The notes under the pieces: generated by a model | Database searches by the model: none | Seen by the model: the letters and a program-made list of their open reading frames with translations, nothing else | Told to the model about the DNA's origin: nothing | Assembly: GCF_016772415.1 (NCBI RefSeq) | Contig: NZ_JAGSGD010000001.1 | Span: 2,319,501 to 2,383,500 of the forward strand | Reading direction: 5' to 3' | DNA length: 64,000 nt | From: Phenylobacterium glaciei | Lineage (GTDB): Bacteria > Pseudomonadota > Alphaproteobacteria > Caulobacterales > Caulobacteraceae | In this document: positions 56,285 to 64,000 of the stretch, in pieces | How positions within the stretch are numbered: position 1 is the stretch's first letter | Layout: each line of letters starts with the position of its first letter | Translations under genes and position numbers: made by a program

Positions 56285-57706
56285 ATGTCCGTCGCCAGCA
56301 CCGCCTTCAGTCAACTCATGAAATTGGCGGGCCGCGAGGCGCCGGACTTTGTCACGATCGAAGAAGGCGCGCCGGCGATGAAGACCCGGTTCCAGGCCGA
56401 GGCGGCGGCCGCCGCGGTGCTGGCTGCAACCGGAACTATAGCCGCCGACCTCCGGCGCCAGTTTATCGGGCGCGGCCAGAGCGTTTCGGCCTCCACCCGG
56501 GAGGCCGCCGCGGCCCTGGTGAGCTTCGTCCACCAGAGCTTCGAGGACGCGACGCGGGCGCCGCCGAGCCGGCCTGCTGACCTGAACGGCGGCGGGCGCG
56601 GCACGCCGGCCATGGGCTTCTTCGCCACCCAGGACGGGCGGCACATCTATCTGCACCCCAGCTTCCCCGACAGCGCCGCCAAGCTGCACAAACTGATGGG
56701 CGAACCGGCGGACGCCGAGGCTGTCGCGAAGACCACGCTGACCTGGAACGCCATGGACCTGGAAAACGCCATCGCGGCGGCCGGGATCTGCGGGGCCATG
56801 TGCCGGACGCCGGAGGAATGGGACGCCTCGGAGCAAGGCCGCATCCTGGCCACCCGCCCGCTGATCGAGGTGACCAAGATCGCCGACAGCCCACCCGAGC
56901 CCCTGCCCGGCGGCGATGCGCCCCTGTCCGGCGTGCGGGTGCTGGACCTGACCCGGGTGCTGGCCGGGCCGACCTGCGCGCGGACCCTGGCGCAGTACGG
57001 GGCCGACGTCCTCTACATCGCCTCCCCCAACCTGCCCGCCACCGCCTTCTTCATCAGCGACACCAATCACGGCAAGCTCTCGGCCTGGCTTGACCTGAAG
57101 ACCCCGGAGGGTCTGGCGCAGCTGAAGGACCTGGTGAAGACCACGGACGTCTTCGGCCAGGGCTATCGCGGCGGGGCGCTGGAACGGATGGGGCTGGGGC
57201 CGCTGGACCTGGCGCGGCTGCGGCCCGGGATCATCTACACCTCGATCAACGCCTACGGACACGAAGGCCCGTGGGCGCAGCGTCCCGGCTGGGAACAGCT
57301 GGCCCAGACGGTGACCGGCGTGGCCCACCTGCACGGCGAGCACATGGGCGCCAAGGCCCCGATGCTGCAGCCCGGCGCGGTGGCCGACTACACGACCGGC
57401 TTCCTGGCGGCGCTGGGGACGTTGATCGCCCTGGATCGCCGGGCGCGGTTCGGAGGCAGCTATTGCGTCCGGGTCTCGCTGTCGCAGACCCTGACGTGGC
57501 TGCGCGGCCTGGGGATCGCCGGGCCGGAACATTTGGCGGCGGTCCAGCCCCACAGCCCCGAGGAAATCGCCGGCTGGCAGGTCGACAGCCAGAGCGGCTT
57601 TGGCCCCATGCGCCACCTGCGCCCGCCGGTGACCCTATCGGAGACCCCGGCCCGCTGGGCCCGGCCCGTGGTTCCGCTGGGAACCCATGAGCCCGCCTGG
57701 CCCTGA
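56285..57706 (+). CDS. CaiB/BaiF-family CoA-transferase, apparently permuted
   Basis: A family III CoA-transferase of 473 residues. About residues 216-473 hold the normal N-terminal part (SGVRVLDLTRVLAGPTCART, GADVLYI, WLDLKTPEGLAQ, YTSINAYGHEGPW). Residues 60-215 resemble the region that usually follows it (ATQDGRHIYLHPSFPDSAAK, EEWDASEQGR). The order therefore looks circularly permuted relative to typical family members such as the one at 60472. I infer function as an acyl-CoA transferase, substrate unknown. ATG 56285 is the family-like start; the 21 codons upstream overlap the kinase promoter. Confidence 0.8.
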   Translation: MSVASTAFSQLMKLAGREAPDFVTIEEGAPAMKTRFQAEAAAAAVLAATGTIAADLRRQFIGRGQSVSASTREAAAALVSFVHQSFEDATRAPPSRPADLNGGGRGTPAMGFFATQDGRHIYLHPSFPDSAAKLHKLMGEPADAEAVAKTTLTWNAMDLENAIAAAGICGAMCRTPEEWDASEQGRILATRPLIEVTKIADSPPEPLPGGDAPLSGVRVLDLTRVLAGPTCARTLAQYGADVLYIASPNLPATAFFISDTNHGKLSAWLDLKTPEGLAQLKDLVKTTDVFGQGYRGGALERMGLGPLDLARLRPGIIYTSINAYGHEGPWAQRPGWEQLAQTVTGVAHLHGEHMGAKAPMLQPGAVADYTTGFLAALGTLIALDRRARFGGSYCVRVSLSQTLTWLRGLGIAGPEHLAAVQPHSPEEIAGWQVDSQSGFGPMRHLRPPVTLSETPARWARPVVPLGTHEPAWP

Positions 57707-57753
57707 GGCGTTGGGGGCTGGGTTCCAGGGCGCGCCTGAGCTATGGACCGGTG

Positions 57754-57984
57754 ATGGCCAGCGAGATCATCGTCGACGCGCGCGGACACCACTGCCCGGT
57801 CCCCACCCTGCGCCTGCGCCGGGCTCTCGAGGACGCCGCGCCGGGGTCGGAGGTCAGGCTCTACGCTGACGATCCCATGGCGCGGATCGACGTGCCCCAC
57901 TTCGCGGCGGGCGCGGGCTTTGAGGTTCTGGAAACGGCCCAAGAGGCCGGAACCCTCAGCTTCCTGGTCCGGAAGCCAGTCTAA
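57754..57984 (+). CDS. TusA/SirA-like sulfur carrier protein
   Basis: A 76-residue protein with the sulfur-relay motif CPVPTLRLRRAL after IIVDARGHH. TusA-family proteins carry a persulfide on that Cys, for tRNA thiolation or other sulfur transfers. The fold pattern continues AARIDVP-like through GFEVLETAQEAGTLSFLV. GTG 57751 could also start it. It lies 48 bases after the CoA-transferase gene. Confidence 0.85.
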   Translation: MASEIIVDARGHHCPVPTLRLRRALEDAAPGSEVRLYADDPMARIDVPHFAAGAGFEVLETAQEAGTLSFLVRKPV

Positions 57985-57999
57985 GGCGCTGGTTGCGCC

Positions 58000-59001
58000 T
58001 TAGATTCTTTGCTTGGTCGCGCTTCCGGACGGCGAACCGGTTCCCACTTCGCCTGGAAGCGCTCGGGCTTTATCGCCCCGCATGTCGGCGAGCAGTCGAG
58101 CAGCCCCCGCGGCACGCTGCGCGTCCATCTCCAGCTCGATCTCGGTGGCGAGCGCCCCGCCGAAGAAGATGGCGTTCACAGTCCAGGACAGCCAGATGAG
58201 GAACACCACCACGGCGGCCACCGAGCCATAGGTCGCGCCCAGCTGGGCGATCTGCTCGACATAGAAGGCGCTGGCCCAGGACATGAACAGGCACAGCAGG
58301 GCCGCGGCCACCCCGCCGGTGATGGAAGCCCGCCAGGCCACCGGGCGGCTGGACATGGCGAAGCGGTAGATCAGGCTCATGGCCAGCGTGATGCCGAAGC
58401 TGGCCCAGGTCCACTCGCTGAACAGCCACGGCGCGCCGGCCAGGGGCTTGATGTCGAAGGCCGCGGCGATGAAGCGGAGATAGAAGAACACCGCCGAGAG
58501 GAAGCCCAGCAGCACGAAGGCGGCCACCAGCACCAGCAGGGCCATGACGTTGAAGCCGACGAAGCCACGCGGCGCATCATCATCATGGATGAAGGAGAGC
58601 CCCGCCAGCAGGGCCTTGAACCCCCGGTGCGAGGCGTAGGAGCCGATGATCAGGGCCACCCCGCTCTGGGCCGACACGGCCTCCAGGGGCGCATGGGCCA
58701 GGCGGGTGAGCTCGCCCTCGAACAGGCCCCGCGCCACCGGCGGCATCAGGTGGGCCAGCATCTCGGCCTGGGCGGCGGCCTGGCTGGCGTCGGCGAAGAA
58801 GGAGTAGATCCCCACCAGGATGGCCAGGCCGGGGAACACCGCCAGCAGGACGAAGAACGACACCCCGCCCACATAGAGCATGACGTCGCGGCCCCAGAGC
58901 CGGGTTAGCGCCTTGCCATTGACCGCCAGGGTGCGCCGCAACCAATGCAGCGGGTCCCAGTCGATGTCTCGCAAACGCTGAATCTGGGCCCGGATCGACA
59001 T
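58000..59001 (-). CDS. YihY/BrkB-family membrane protein
   Basis: A 333-residue inner-membrane protein of the YihY/virulence-factor BrkB family, for which function is unclear despite older annotation as RNase BN. Six spans are visible, for example VGGVSFFVLLAVFPGLAILV, with the FFXLLAXFPXXA-type motif, FNVMALLVLVAAFVLLGFLS, and ATYGSVAAVVVFLIWLSWTV. I take ATG 59001; ATG 59055 (MRRDRGLPK) is also possible. Its stop is close to the convergent TusA-like gene. Confidence 0.85.
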   Translation of the reverse strand: MSIRAQIQRLRDIDWDPLHWLRRTLAVNGKALTRLWGRDVMLYVGGVSFFVLLAVFPGLAILVGIYSFFADASQAAAQAEMLAHLMPPVARGLFEGELTRLAHAPLEAVSAQSGVALIIGSYASHRGFKALLAGLSFIHDDDAPRGFVGFNVMALLVLVAAFVLLGFLSAVFFYLRFIAAAFDIKPLAGAPWLFSEWTWASFGITLAMSLIYRFAMSSRPVAWRASITGGVAAALLCLFMSWASAFYVEQIAQLGATYGSVAAVVVFLIWLSWTVNAIFFGGALATEIELEMDAQRAAGAARLLADMRGDKARALPGEVGTGSPSGSATKQRI

Positions 59002-59337
59002 CGGGCGGAAGGTGATGAAGGCAGGCGGTTTAGGCAAGCCGCGATCTCGACGCATCCCCACATCAAAGCGGCGCGCCACCGGGAGGGGTGGCGCGCCGTC
59101 GATGGGCGTGTCGTACCATCGGGTCAGATCGCCGCCCGAGGGACGGGAATGGACAGCGATCAACCTGGGGAGAGATTACGAACCGGCGGCTGAACCCAGG
59201 CTGAACGGCGCTCAAGGAACGCGTTCACCAGAGGCGAGCGTCACGTCACTGTCGCATAAGCTTCAAGAACGGGTGTTAGCTGGACGCCTGAGCCCAGATC
59301 GCGCCGCCTGACGCGGCGCCCTCCCCCGGAGTTCCCC
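59002..59337. promoter_or_regulatory. intergenic region with a weak Pho-box candidate before pstS
   Basis: No gene. CTGTCGCATAAGCTTCAAG at 59249-59267 resembles a Pho box (two CTGTCA-type half-sites eleven bases apart), but the second half matches only partly. If real it would place pstS under PhoB control, as is usual. The rest up to 59055 is the start region of the convergent gene. Confidence 0.3.
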
Positions 59338-60408
59338 ATGAAGACCGCCATCTATCTCGCCGCAGCCTCGGCCCTGGTGCTGAGCGCCTGCGGACAGAAG
59401 ACCGACACCAATGCCGTCAGCGGCGGCGGCGGGAACCGCGCCCAGGTCTGGGCCGCCGGCTCCTCCACCGTGTTCCCCTTCGCCACCCGCGTGGCCGAGA
59501 ACGTCGCCCGCACCACGGGCGGCAAGCCGGCCCGCGTCGAATCGCTGGGCACCGGCGGCGGCTTCAAGCTGTTCTGTGGCGGCACGGGCTCGCAATATCC
59601 TGACATCGCCACGGCCTCGCGACCGATCAAGAAATCGGAATTCGAGAAGTGCGCCGCGGCGGGCGTCACCGACATCGTCGAGATCAAGATCGGCTTTGAC
59701 GGCATCGTTGTGGCCAACGACAAGAAGGGCCCGACCTTCGACCTGCACCGTGAGCAGCTCTACAGGGCGCTGGCGGCGGAACTGCCCAAGGGCGGAGCCT
59801 TTGCCCCCAACACCACAAAGACCTGGGCCGATGTGGCCGCCGGCCTGCCCGCCGACCCGATCCTGGTCTATGGCCCGCCGCCCACGTCGGGCACCCGCGA
59901 CGCCTTCACTGAACTGGCGATGGAAAAGGGCGGCGAGAAGGATGCGACCCTGGCCGCCCTGAAAAAGTCCGACGAAGACGGCTTCAAGGCCAAGACCCAC
60001 ACCATCCGCTCCGACGGCGCCTGGGTCGACTCCGGGGAAAACGACAACGCCATCGTCCAGACCCTGGAGAAGACGCCCCATTCGCTCGGCGTCTTCGGCT
60101 ACTCGTTCCTCGAGAACAACATGGACAAGGTGAAGGCCGCCAAGATCGAGGGCGTGACCCCGACCTTTGAGACGATCTCCAACGGGACCTACCCGCTGTC
60201 GCGCTCGCTGTTCATCTACGTGAAGAAGGCCAATGTCGGCGTCACGCCGGGCCTGCGAGAGTTCCTCGAGGGCTTCACCTCCGACGCAGCCACCGGCAAG
60301 GGCGGCTACCTGCAGTCGCGCGGCCTGATCCCGCTGCCGGAAGCCGAACACGCCGCGCAGAAGAAGATGGCCACTGACCTGAGCCCGGTCGCGCCGCCGG
60401 CGTCGTAA
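59338..60408 (+). CDS. pstS: phosphate ABC transporter substrate-binding protein PstS-like
   Basis: A periplasmic phosphate-binding protein of 356 residues. MKTAIYLAAASALVLSACG is a lipoprotein-like signal. The phosphate pocket shows WAAGSSTVFPFATRVAENVA (SSTVxP motif), GTGGGFKLFCGG and TSGTRDAFTELAME. The rest of the transporter (pstCAB, phoU) is not in the window after 60408, where a CoA-transferase gene runs the other way. Related proteins also bind phosphate in sensing. GGGGGAG just upstream gives a good start signal. Confidence 0.9.
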   Translation: MKTAIYLAAASALVLSACGQKTDTNAVSGGGGNRAQVWAAGSSTVFPFATRVAENVARTTGGKPARVESLGTGGGFKLFCGGTGSQYPDIATASRPIKKSEFEKCAAAGVTDIVEIKIGFDGIVVANDKKGPTFDLHREQLYRALAAELPKGGAFAPNTTKTWADVAAGLPADPILVYGPPPTSGTRDAFTELAMEKGGEKDATLAALKKSDEDGFKAKTHTIRSDGAWVDSGENDNAIVQTLEKTPHSLGVFGYSFLENNMDKVKAAKIEGVTPTFETISNGTYPLSRSLFIYVKKANVGVTPGLREFLEGFTSDAATGKGGYLQSRGLIPLPEAEHAAQKKMATDLSPVAPPAS

Positions 60409-60421
60409 GCGCAAACCAATC

Positions 60422-60460
60422 CGTCATCCCGGACGGCCGCTAGGCCGGTCCGGGACGACG
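60422..60460. repeat. REP-type inverted repeat
   Basis: CGTCATCCCGGACGGCCGC pairs with the inverse CCGGTCCGGGACGACG across a CTAG-centred loop, forming a long hairpin between the convergent pstS and CoA-transferase genes. Related to 45914-46010. Confidence 0.7.
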
Positions 60461-60471
60461 TTGGAGGTTGG

Positions 60472-61605
60472 CTACCCGTTCAGCGCTCCAGCCGCCTTCA
60501 GCGCGTCGATCTCGGCGCCGGAGAAGCCCCAGTCGGTCAGCGCCTCGGTGTCGTGCGCGCCAATGGCGGGGGGCGGGCCCTGGATGGCGCCGGGCGTCGC
60601 CGAGAAGCGCGGCGCGGGGGCCGGCTGGATGACGCCGGCGACCTCCACGAAGGTCTGGCGGGCGACGTTGTGGGGGTGCTTGGGCGCCTCATCCAGGTCG
60701 AGGATGGGCGCAAAGCAGACGTCGGTGCCGCCCATGATCGCCGACCATTCGTCCTGGGTCTTTGCGGCGATCACCTGCGCCAGCTTGGCGCGCAGATTGT
60801 CCCACTCGCCACGGTTCATCTGAGCTGCGAAGGCGGGGTCGGTAATCCCCGTCTTTTCAAGCAGTAAGGCGTAGAATTGCGGCTCGATGGAGCCGATGGA
60901 AATCCACTTCCCGTCCGAACATTGGTAGGTGTCGTAGAAGTGGGCGCCGCCGTCCAGCATGTTGGCCCGTCGGTCATTGGTCCAGACGCCGCTGGCCTTC
61001 ATCCCGTAGAACATGGCCATCAGCGAGGCCGCGCCGTCGCTCATGGCGCAGTCGATCACCTGGCCCTTGCCGGTCTCGCGCGCGCTGATGATCCCGGCCA
61101 TCAGGCCGAAGGCGAGATAGAGGGCGCCGCCGCCAAAGTCCCCCACCAGGTTCAGGGGCGGGACGGGCTTGTCCTTGGTGCCGATGGCGTGCAGGGCGCC
61201 GCTGATGGCGATGTAATTCATGTCGTGGCCGGCGGCGCTGGCATAGGGCCCGGTCTGGCCCCAGCCGGTCATGCGGCCGTAGACCAGCTTGGGATTGCGC
61301 GCCAAGGCGACGTCGGGGCCCAGCCCCAGACGCTCCATGACGCCTGGCCGGAAGCCCTCGAACACCGCGTCGGCGCCCTCCATCAGCTTCAGGCAGGTCT
61401 CGATGGCCTGCGGGCTCTTCAGGTCCAGGCCGACGGAGCGGCGGCCCCGGGCGCTGACATTGGCCGGCGAGGCGCCCCCGGTCCCCTTGCGGTCGATGCG
61501 CACCACGTCGGCGCCCAGGTCCGACAACAACATGCCGCAGAAGGGGCCAGGCCCGATTCCGGCGAACTCAATGATCTTCAGTCCGGTCAGCGGTCCCTGG
61601 CGCAT
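60472..61605 (-). CDS. CaiB/BaiF-family CoA-transferase (alpha-methylacyl-CoA racemase-like)
   Basis: A 377-residue family III CoA-transferase or alpha-methylacyl-CoA racemase. It begins with [33 protein letters not shown], the CoA-binding [12 protein letters not shown], and [20 protein letters not shown] [14 protein letters not shown] plus [10 protein letters not shown] with His-Asp of the racemase type. Both activities use the same fold, so the reaction is uncertain; the HD pair favours racemase. The start at ATG 61605 is preferred to 61620. It is 65 bases from the SDR gene on the same strand, perhaps one operon for branched or steroid acyl-CoA metabolism. Confidence 0.88.
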   Translation of the reverse strand: MRQGPLTGLKIIEFAGIGPGPFCGMLLSDLGADVVRIDRKGTGGASPANVSARGRRSVGLDLKSPQAIETCLKLMEGADAVFEGFRPGVMERLGLGPDVALARNPKLVYGRMTGWGQTGPYASAAGHDMNYIAISGALHAIGTKDKPVPPLNLVGDFGGGALYLAFGLMAGIISARETGKGQVIDCAMSDGAASLMAMFYGMKASGVWTNDRRANMLDGGAHFYDTYQCSDGKWISIGSIEPQFYALLLEKTGITDPAFAAQMNRGEWDNLRAKLAQVIAAKTQDEWSAIMGGTDVCFAPILDLDEAPKHPHNVARQTFVEVAGVIQPAPAPRFSATPGAIQGPPPAIGAHDTEALTDWGFSGAEIDALKAAGALNG

Positions 61606-61670
61606 CGTCTCAACTCCCATTCGATTTTGCGGGAGCTTAGCGCCAATGACGTGCGGTCAGCCAAGCCTCG

Positions 61671-62447
61671 CTATCCCCCACCCGGGAGCGACTGGCCGTC
61701 GTCGATGGTGATCAGGGTTCCGGCGATGGCCCGCGCAGCCGGGCCGCAGAGCATCATGAAGGCGGCGTCGAGATCGGTGGCGTCCATCAGCCGGCGGCGC
61801 GGGAAGCCCTTGAGCTGCTTCTGGCCGCCCTCGGTGCCCCACCAGAAGCTGTTGATGTCGGTCTCGATATAGCCGGGGGCGAGCGCGTTGACCGCGATGC
61901 CGCGCCGCGACCACTCCCGCGCCAGGCTCTTGGTCAGCATGGCGACCGAGGCCTTCGACGCATTGTAGGCCGCCAGTCCCGGCAGCACCGTGTGGCTGGC
62001 GATGGAGGCGATGTTGACGATGCGGGCTTTGCCCCCGTCCGCCGCGCCGTTGGCGAACATCAGCCTGGCCGCCGCCTGGGCTGAGAAGAACACCCCGCGC
62101 ACATTGACGTCGAAGGTGCGGTCCCAGTCCTCGATGGAGAGGTCCAGCGCCAGCCCCTCCCCGCCGACCCCGGCGTTGTTCACCAGGATGGACACCGGTC
62201 CCAGTCCCGCCTCGATCTCAGCGAAGGCCGGCGCGATGGAGGCGGCGTCGGCGACGTCCAGGCGCATGGCCATGGCCCGTCCCCCGGAGGCCGCGATCTC
62301 GCCGGCCAGGGCCTCGACCATGTCGAGTCGCCGCGCGGTCAGGGCCACCGCCGCGCCCGCCCCGGCCAGCAGCTTGGCGAAGTGGGTTCCCAGGCCGCCC
62401 GAAGCCCCGGTGATGATGGCCGTCTGGCCCGAAAGCGGCTTGTCCAT
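61671..62447 (-). CDS. short-chain dehydrogenase/reductase
   Basis: A 258-residue classical SDR with TGASGGLG, SILVNNAGVGG, the Ser in NIASIASHT, and the Tyr-x-x-x-Lys motif YNASKASV. The C-terminal WWGTEGGQKQLKGFPRRRLM region shows substrate-loop variation. It lies upstream of and in line with the CoA-transferase at 60472, so it may be in the same acyl-CoA pathway. ATG 62447 is chosen; five more codons precede it. Confidence 0.9.
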   Translation of the reverse strand: MDKPLSGQTAIITGASGGLGTHFAKLLAGAGAAVALTARRLDMVEALAGEIAASGGRAMAMRLDVADAASIAPAFAEIEAGLGPVSILVNNAGVGGEGLALDLSIEDWDRTFDVNVRGVFFSAQAAARLMFANGAADGGKARIVNIASIASHTVLPGLAAYNASKASVAMLTKSLAREWSRRGIAVNALAPGYIETDINSFWWGTEGGQKQLKGFPRRRLMDATDLDAAFMMLCGPAARAIAGTLITIDDGQSLPGGG

Positions 62448-62576
62448 CGTAATGCTCCACACCCATGACCTGCGCGTCCCTGTCGCGGTGGCGCGCCTCT
62501 GTATATTCTGCCTGTGAGCCGATTCCCGCCTATAAGCGGCGAGGTCGGCTGTCTTGTTGTTTCAAGGGTTTGAGGA

Positions 62577-63905
62577 ATGGCTCTGGGCGTCCATGCGCGA
62601 GTTCTGATCGTCGCGCGCGATGACGCCCTGGCGGGTCCCCTCGCCGAGGGCCTGGACCGGCTCGGCTGGCGCACGGTCACGGCGCGTGGCCCCTATGCCG
62701 CCATCGCCGCGCTGAGCGACCTGCAGGTGGAAGCCGCCATCGTGGATCTCGCCAGCGGCGGCCACGAGGCCCTGACCCTGGCCAAGCGCCTGAAGGCCGC
62801 CTGCGCGCCGCGCCGCCTGCCCGTCATCGCCATCGGCGCGCCGGGACCTGAGCTGGACGGCCTGAACTTTGACCTCACCCTGACGGCCCCGGTGCATCCG
62901 GCCCAGGTGGTGCTGCGCCTGGAGACCCTGGTGCGCATGGCCATCGCCGAGGAGGAGTTCGAGCTGCGGCTGGAAACCTTCAGCGAGCGCGGCCGCCGGC
63001 TGGAAATGCCCGATCCCGATCCCAGCCCCTTCAAGGTGCTGGCCATCGGCGAGCCCGCGCCGCAGTTCCTGGCCCTATCCAACGCCCTGACCCGTTCCGG
63101 CGCCGAGGTGGTGGGCGCGTTTACGGCCTATACGGCCTTCGACTACCTGCACGAACGGCCCTTCGACGCCGTGGTGCTGTGGGCCGGCGACAATAGCCAG
63201 GAGGCGCTGTCCATCGCCGCGGGCATGCGCCGCAACACCCAGCTCTATCACACGCCGGCCCTGCTCTACATGAAGCAGGAGAGCTATGTGACCATGTCGG
63301 AGGCCTATCATCGGGGCATCTCCGACGTGGCCTCGCCCGAGACGCCGGAGACCGAGACCGCCAAGCGGGTCATCGAACTGGCGCGCTCCTATCGCCGCCA
63401 GACCGCGATCCGCAAGGCCCTGGAAAAGGCCCGGGCCTCCGGCCTGATGGACCCGGCCACCGGCCTCTTCACCCGCGATCTCTTCGCCACCCATCTGGGT
63501 CGCCTGGCCCAGGCCTCACGCCTGCGCAACCGGCCGCTGTCGGTCTGCGTGCTCAAGGTCTCCGAGAGCTTCGATGTGGGCGCCGCCCGCCACGGCGGCT
63601 GGCTGGACCGCGCCATCCCGCAGATCGGCTCGATGATCGGCCGGCTGGTGCGGGTGGAGGACACCGCCGCGCGCCTCGGCCCTGAGGTCTTCGCGCTCGC
63701 CCTGCCCGCCACGCCCCAGGCCTCGGCCCGGGCGGCCGGCGAACGCATCGCCGCCGTCATCGGCTGCACGGCCTTCGAGGCCGGCGACGGCAAGCCCCCC
63801 TTCGTGGTGGAGTTCGACATCGGCGTCGCCGAGGTCAGCCTGGCCGCCGGGGTCGGCAAGGCGCTGGAGGAAGCGGCGGCACGGGCCGTGGAGAAGGCGG
63901 GGTAG
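62577..63905 (+). CDS. popA: PopA-like c-di-GMP effector (degenerate diguanylate cyclase)
   Basis: In Caulobacter PopA binds c-di-GMP and brings RcdA and the regulator CtrA to the ClpXP protease during the cell cycle. The 442 residues give two receiver-like domains (1-120 with Asp57, and about 152-275 with a diverged phosphorylation site) and a GGDEF domain (about 288-440). The A-site reads GPEVF (368-372) instead of GG(D/E)EF, so no cyclase activity is expected, but the I-site R359-V-E-D362 is intact, five residues upstream. Orientation and length match PopA. ATG 62577 has GAGG five bases before. It is the clearest Caulobacterales marker in the window. Confidence 0.85.
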   Translation: MALGVHARVLIVARDDALAGPLAEGLDRLGWRTVTARGPYAAIAALSDLQVEAAIVDLASGGHEALTLAKRLKAACAPRRLPVIAIGAPGPELDGLNFDLTLTAPVHPAQVVLRLETLVRMAIAEEEFELRLETFSERGRRLEMPDPDPSPFKVLAIGEPAPQFLALSNALTRSGAEVVGAFTAYTAFDYLHERPFDAVVLWAGDNSQEALSIAAGMRRNTQLYHTPALLYMKQESYVTMSEAYHRGISDVASPETPETETAKRVIELARSYRRQTAIRKALEKARASGLMDPATGLFTRDLFATHLGRLAQASRLRNRPLSVCVLKVSESFDVGAARHGGWLDRAIPQIGSMIGRLVRVEDTAARLGPEVFALALPATPQASARAAGERIAAVIGCTAFEAGDGKPPFVVEFDIGVAEVSLAAGVGKALEEAAARAVEKAG

Positions 63906-63908
63906 TCC

Positions 63909-63970
63909 TAGTCCTTCTCCCCTTGCGGGAGAAGGTGGCCGGTCGGAGACCGGTCGGATGAGGGGTCGCA
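63909..63970. repeat. REP-type hairpin at window end
   Basis: CCTTCTCCCCTTGCGGGAGAAGG is a perfect hairpin, followed by GGTCGGAGACCGGTCGG and a GATGAGGGG tail, the usual shape of a Caulobacterales intergenic repeat. Similar to the second repeat type near 43827. Confidence 0.65.
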
Positions 63971-64000
63971 CTGACCTCTCCGCTCAACTTCCAACCGCCC

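Overview
ORGANISM. The window is GC-rich throughout and its right-hand genes are typical of Caulobacterales (Caulobacter or Phenylobacterium type). The strongest pointer is a PopA-like protein at 62577-63905: two receiver-like domains plus a GGDEF domain that has lost its catalytic motif but kept the c-di-GMP-binding I-site. A czcCBA-type metal efflux operon with a histidine-rich exported partner, many exported proteins and Caulobacterales-style REP repeats agree with this. The genus is inferred, not proven. LAYOUT. (1) Positions 1 to about 27.3 kb are an accessory island: a truncated SRAP gene, IS3 and IS1182 remnants, unrecognised small genes, two tandem serine recombinases (one fused to a DUF2239 protein), a second broken SRAP gene, and four compact multi-gene modules that look like defence or envelope-stress systems. 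The island ends beside tRNA-Ser(UGA) at 27343-27432. (2) From 27.4 kb the window looks chromosomal: efp and epmA diverge; a czcCBA operon follows epmA and is flanked by a perfect 31-bp direct repeat made from the epmA 3' end; then isocitrate dehydrogenase, a DUF4170-like protein, cysD, four exported proteins, acyl-CoA synthetase, oxidoreductases, hisC, a Rieske oxygenase with an APC permease, an M61 peptidase, a metallophosphoesterase, a hybrid histidine kinase, two CoA-transferases, a TusA-like protein, a YihY/BrkB protein, PstS, SDRs and popA. ISLAND MODULES. A: 5249-6530, a probable PD-(D/E)XK nuclease overlapping an unrecognised partner. B: 14811 down to 9189, a tightly packed operon of a multi-membrane-span protein, a vWA-like lipoprotein, a four-helix membrane protein with a long coiled coil (MotA/ExbB/ZorA-like topology), a MotB/ZorB-like single-span protein, a 104-residue protein and an exported thermonuclease; it resembles an ion-driven stator coupled to a nuclease and is the best candidate for an undescribed system. 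C: 20977 down to 19085, an ATPase of the histidine-kinase fold, a DUF4325 STAS-like protein and a membrane-anchored protein. D: 26924 down to 21357, a TerY-like vWA protein, a PP2C phosphatase and a membrane-anchored kinase, followed by a lipoprotein and a 440-residue protein. All four are predictions from motifs and gene order; no database search was possible.
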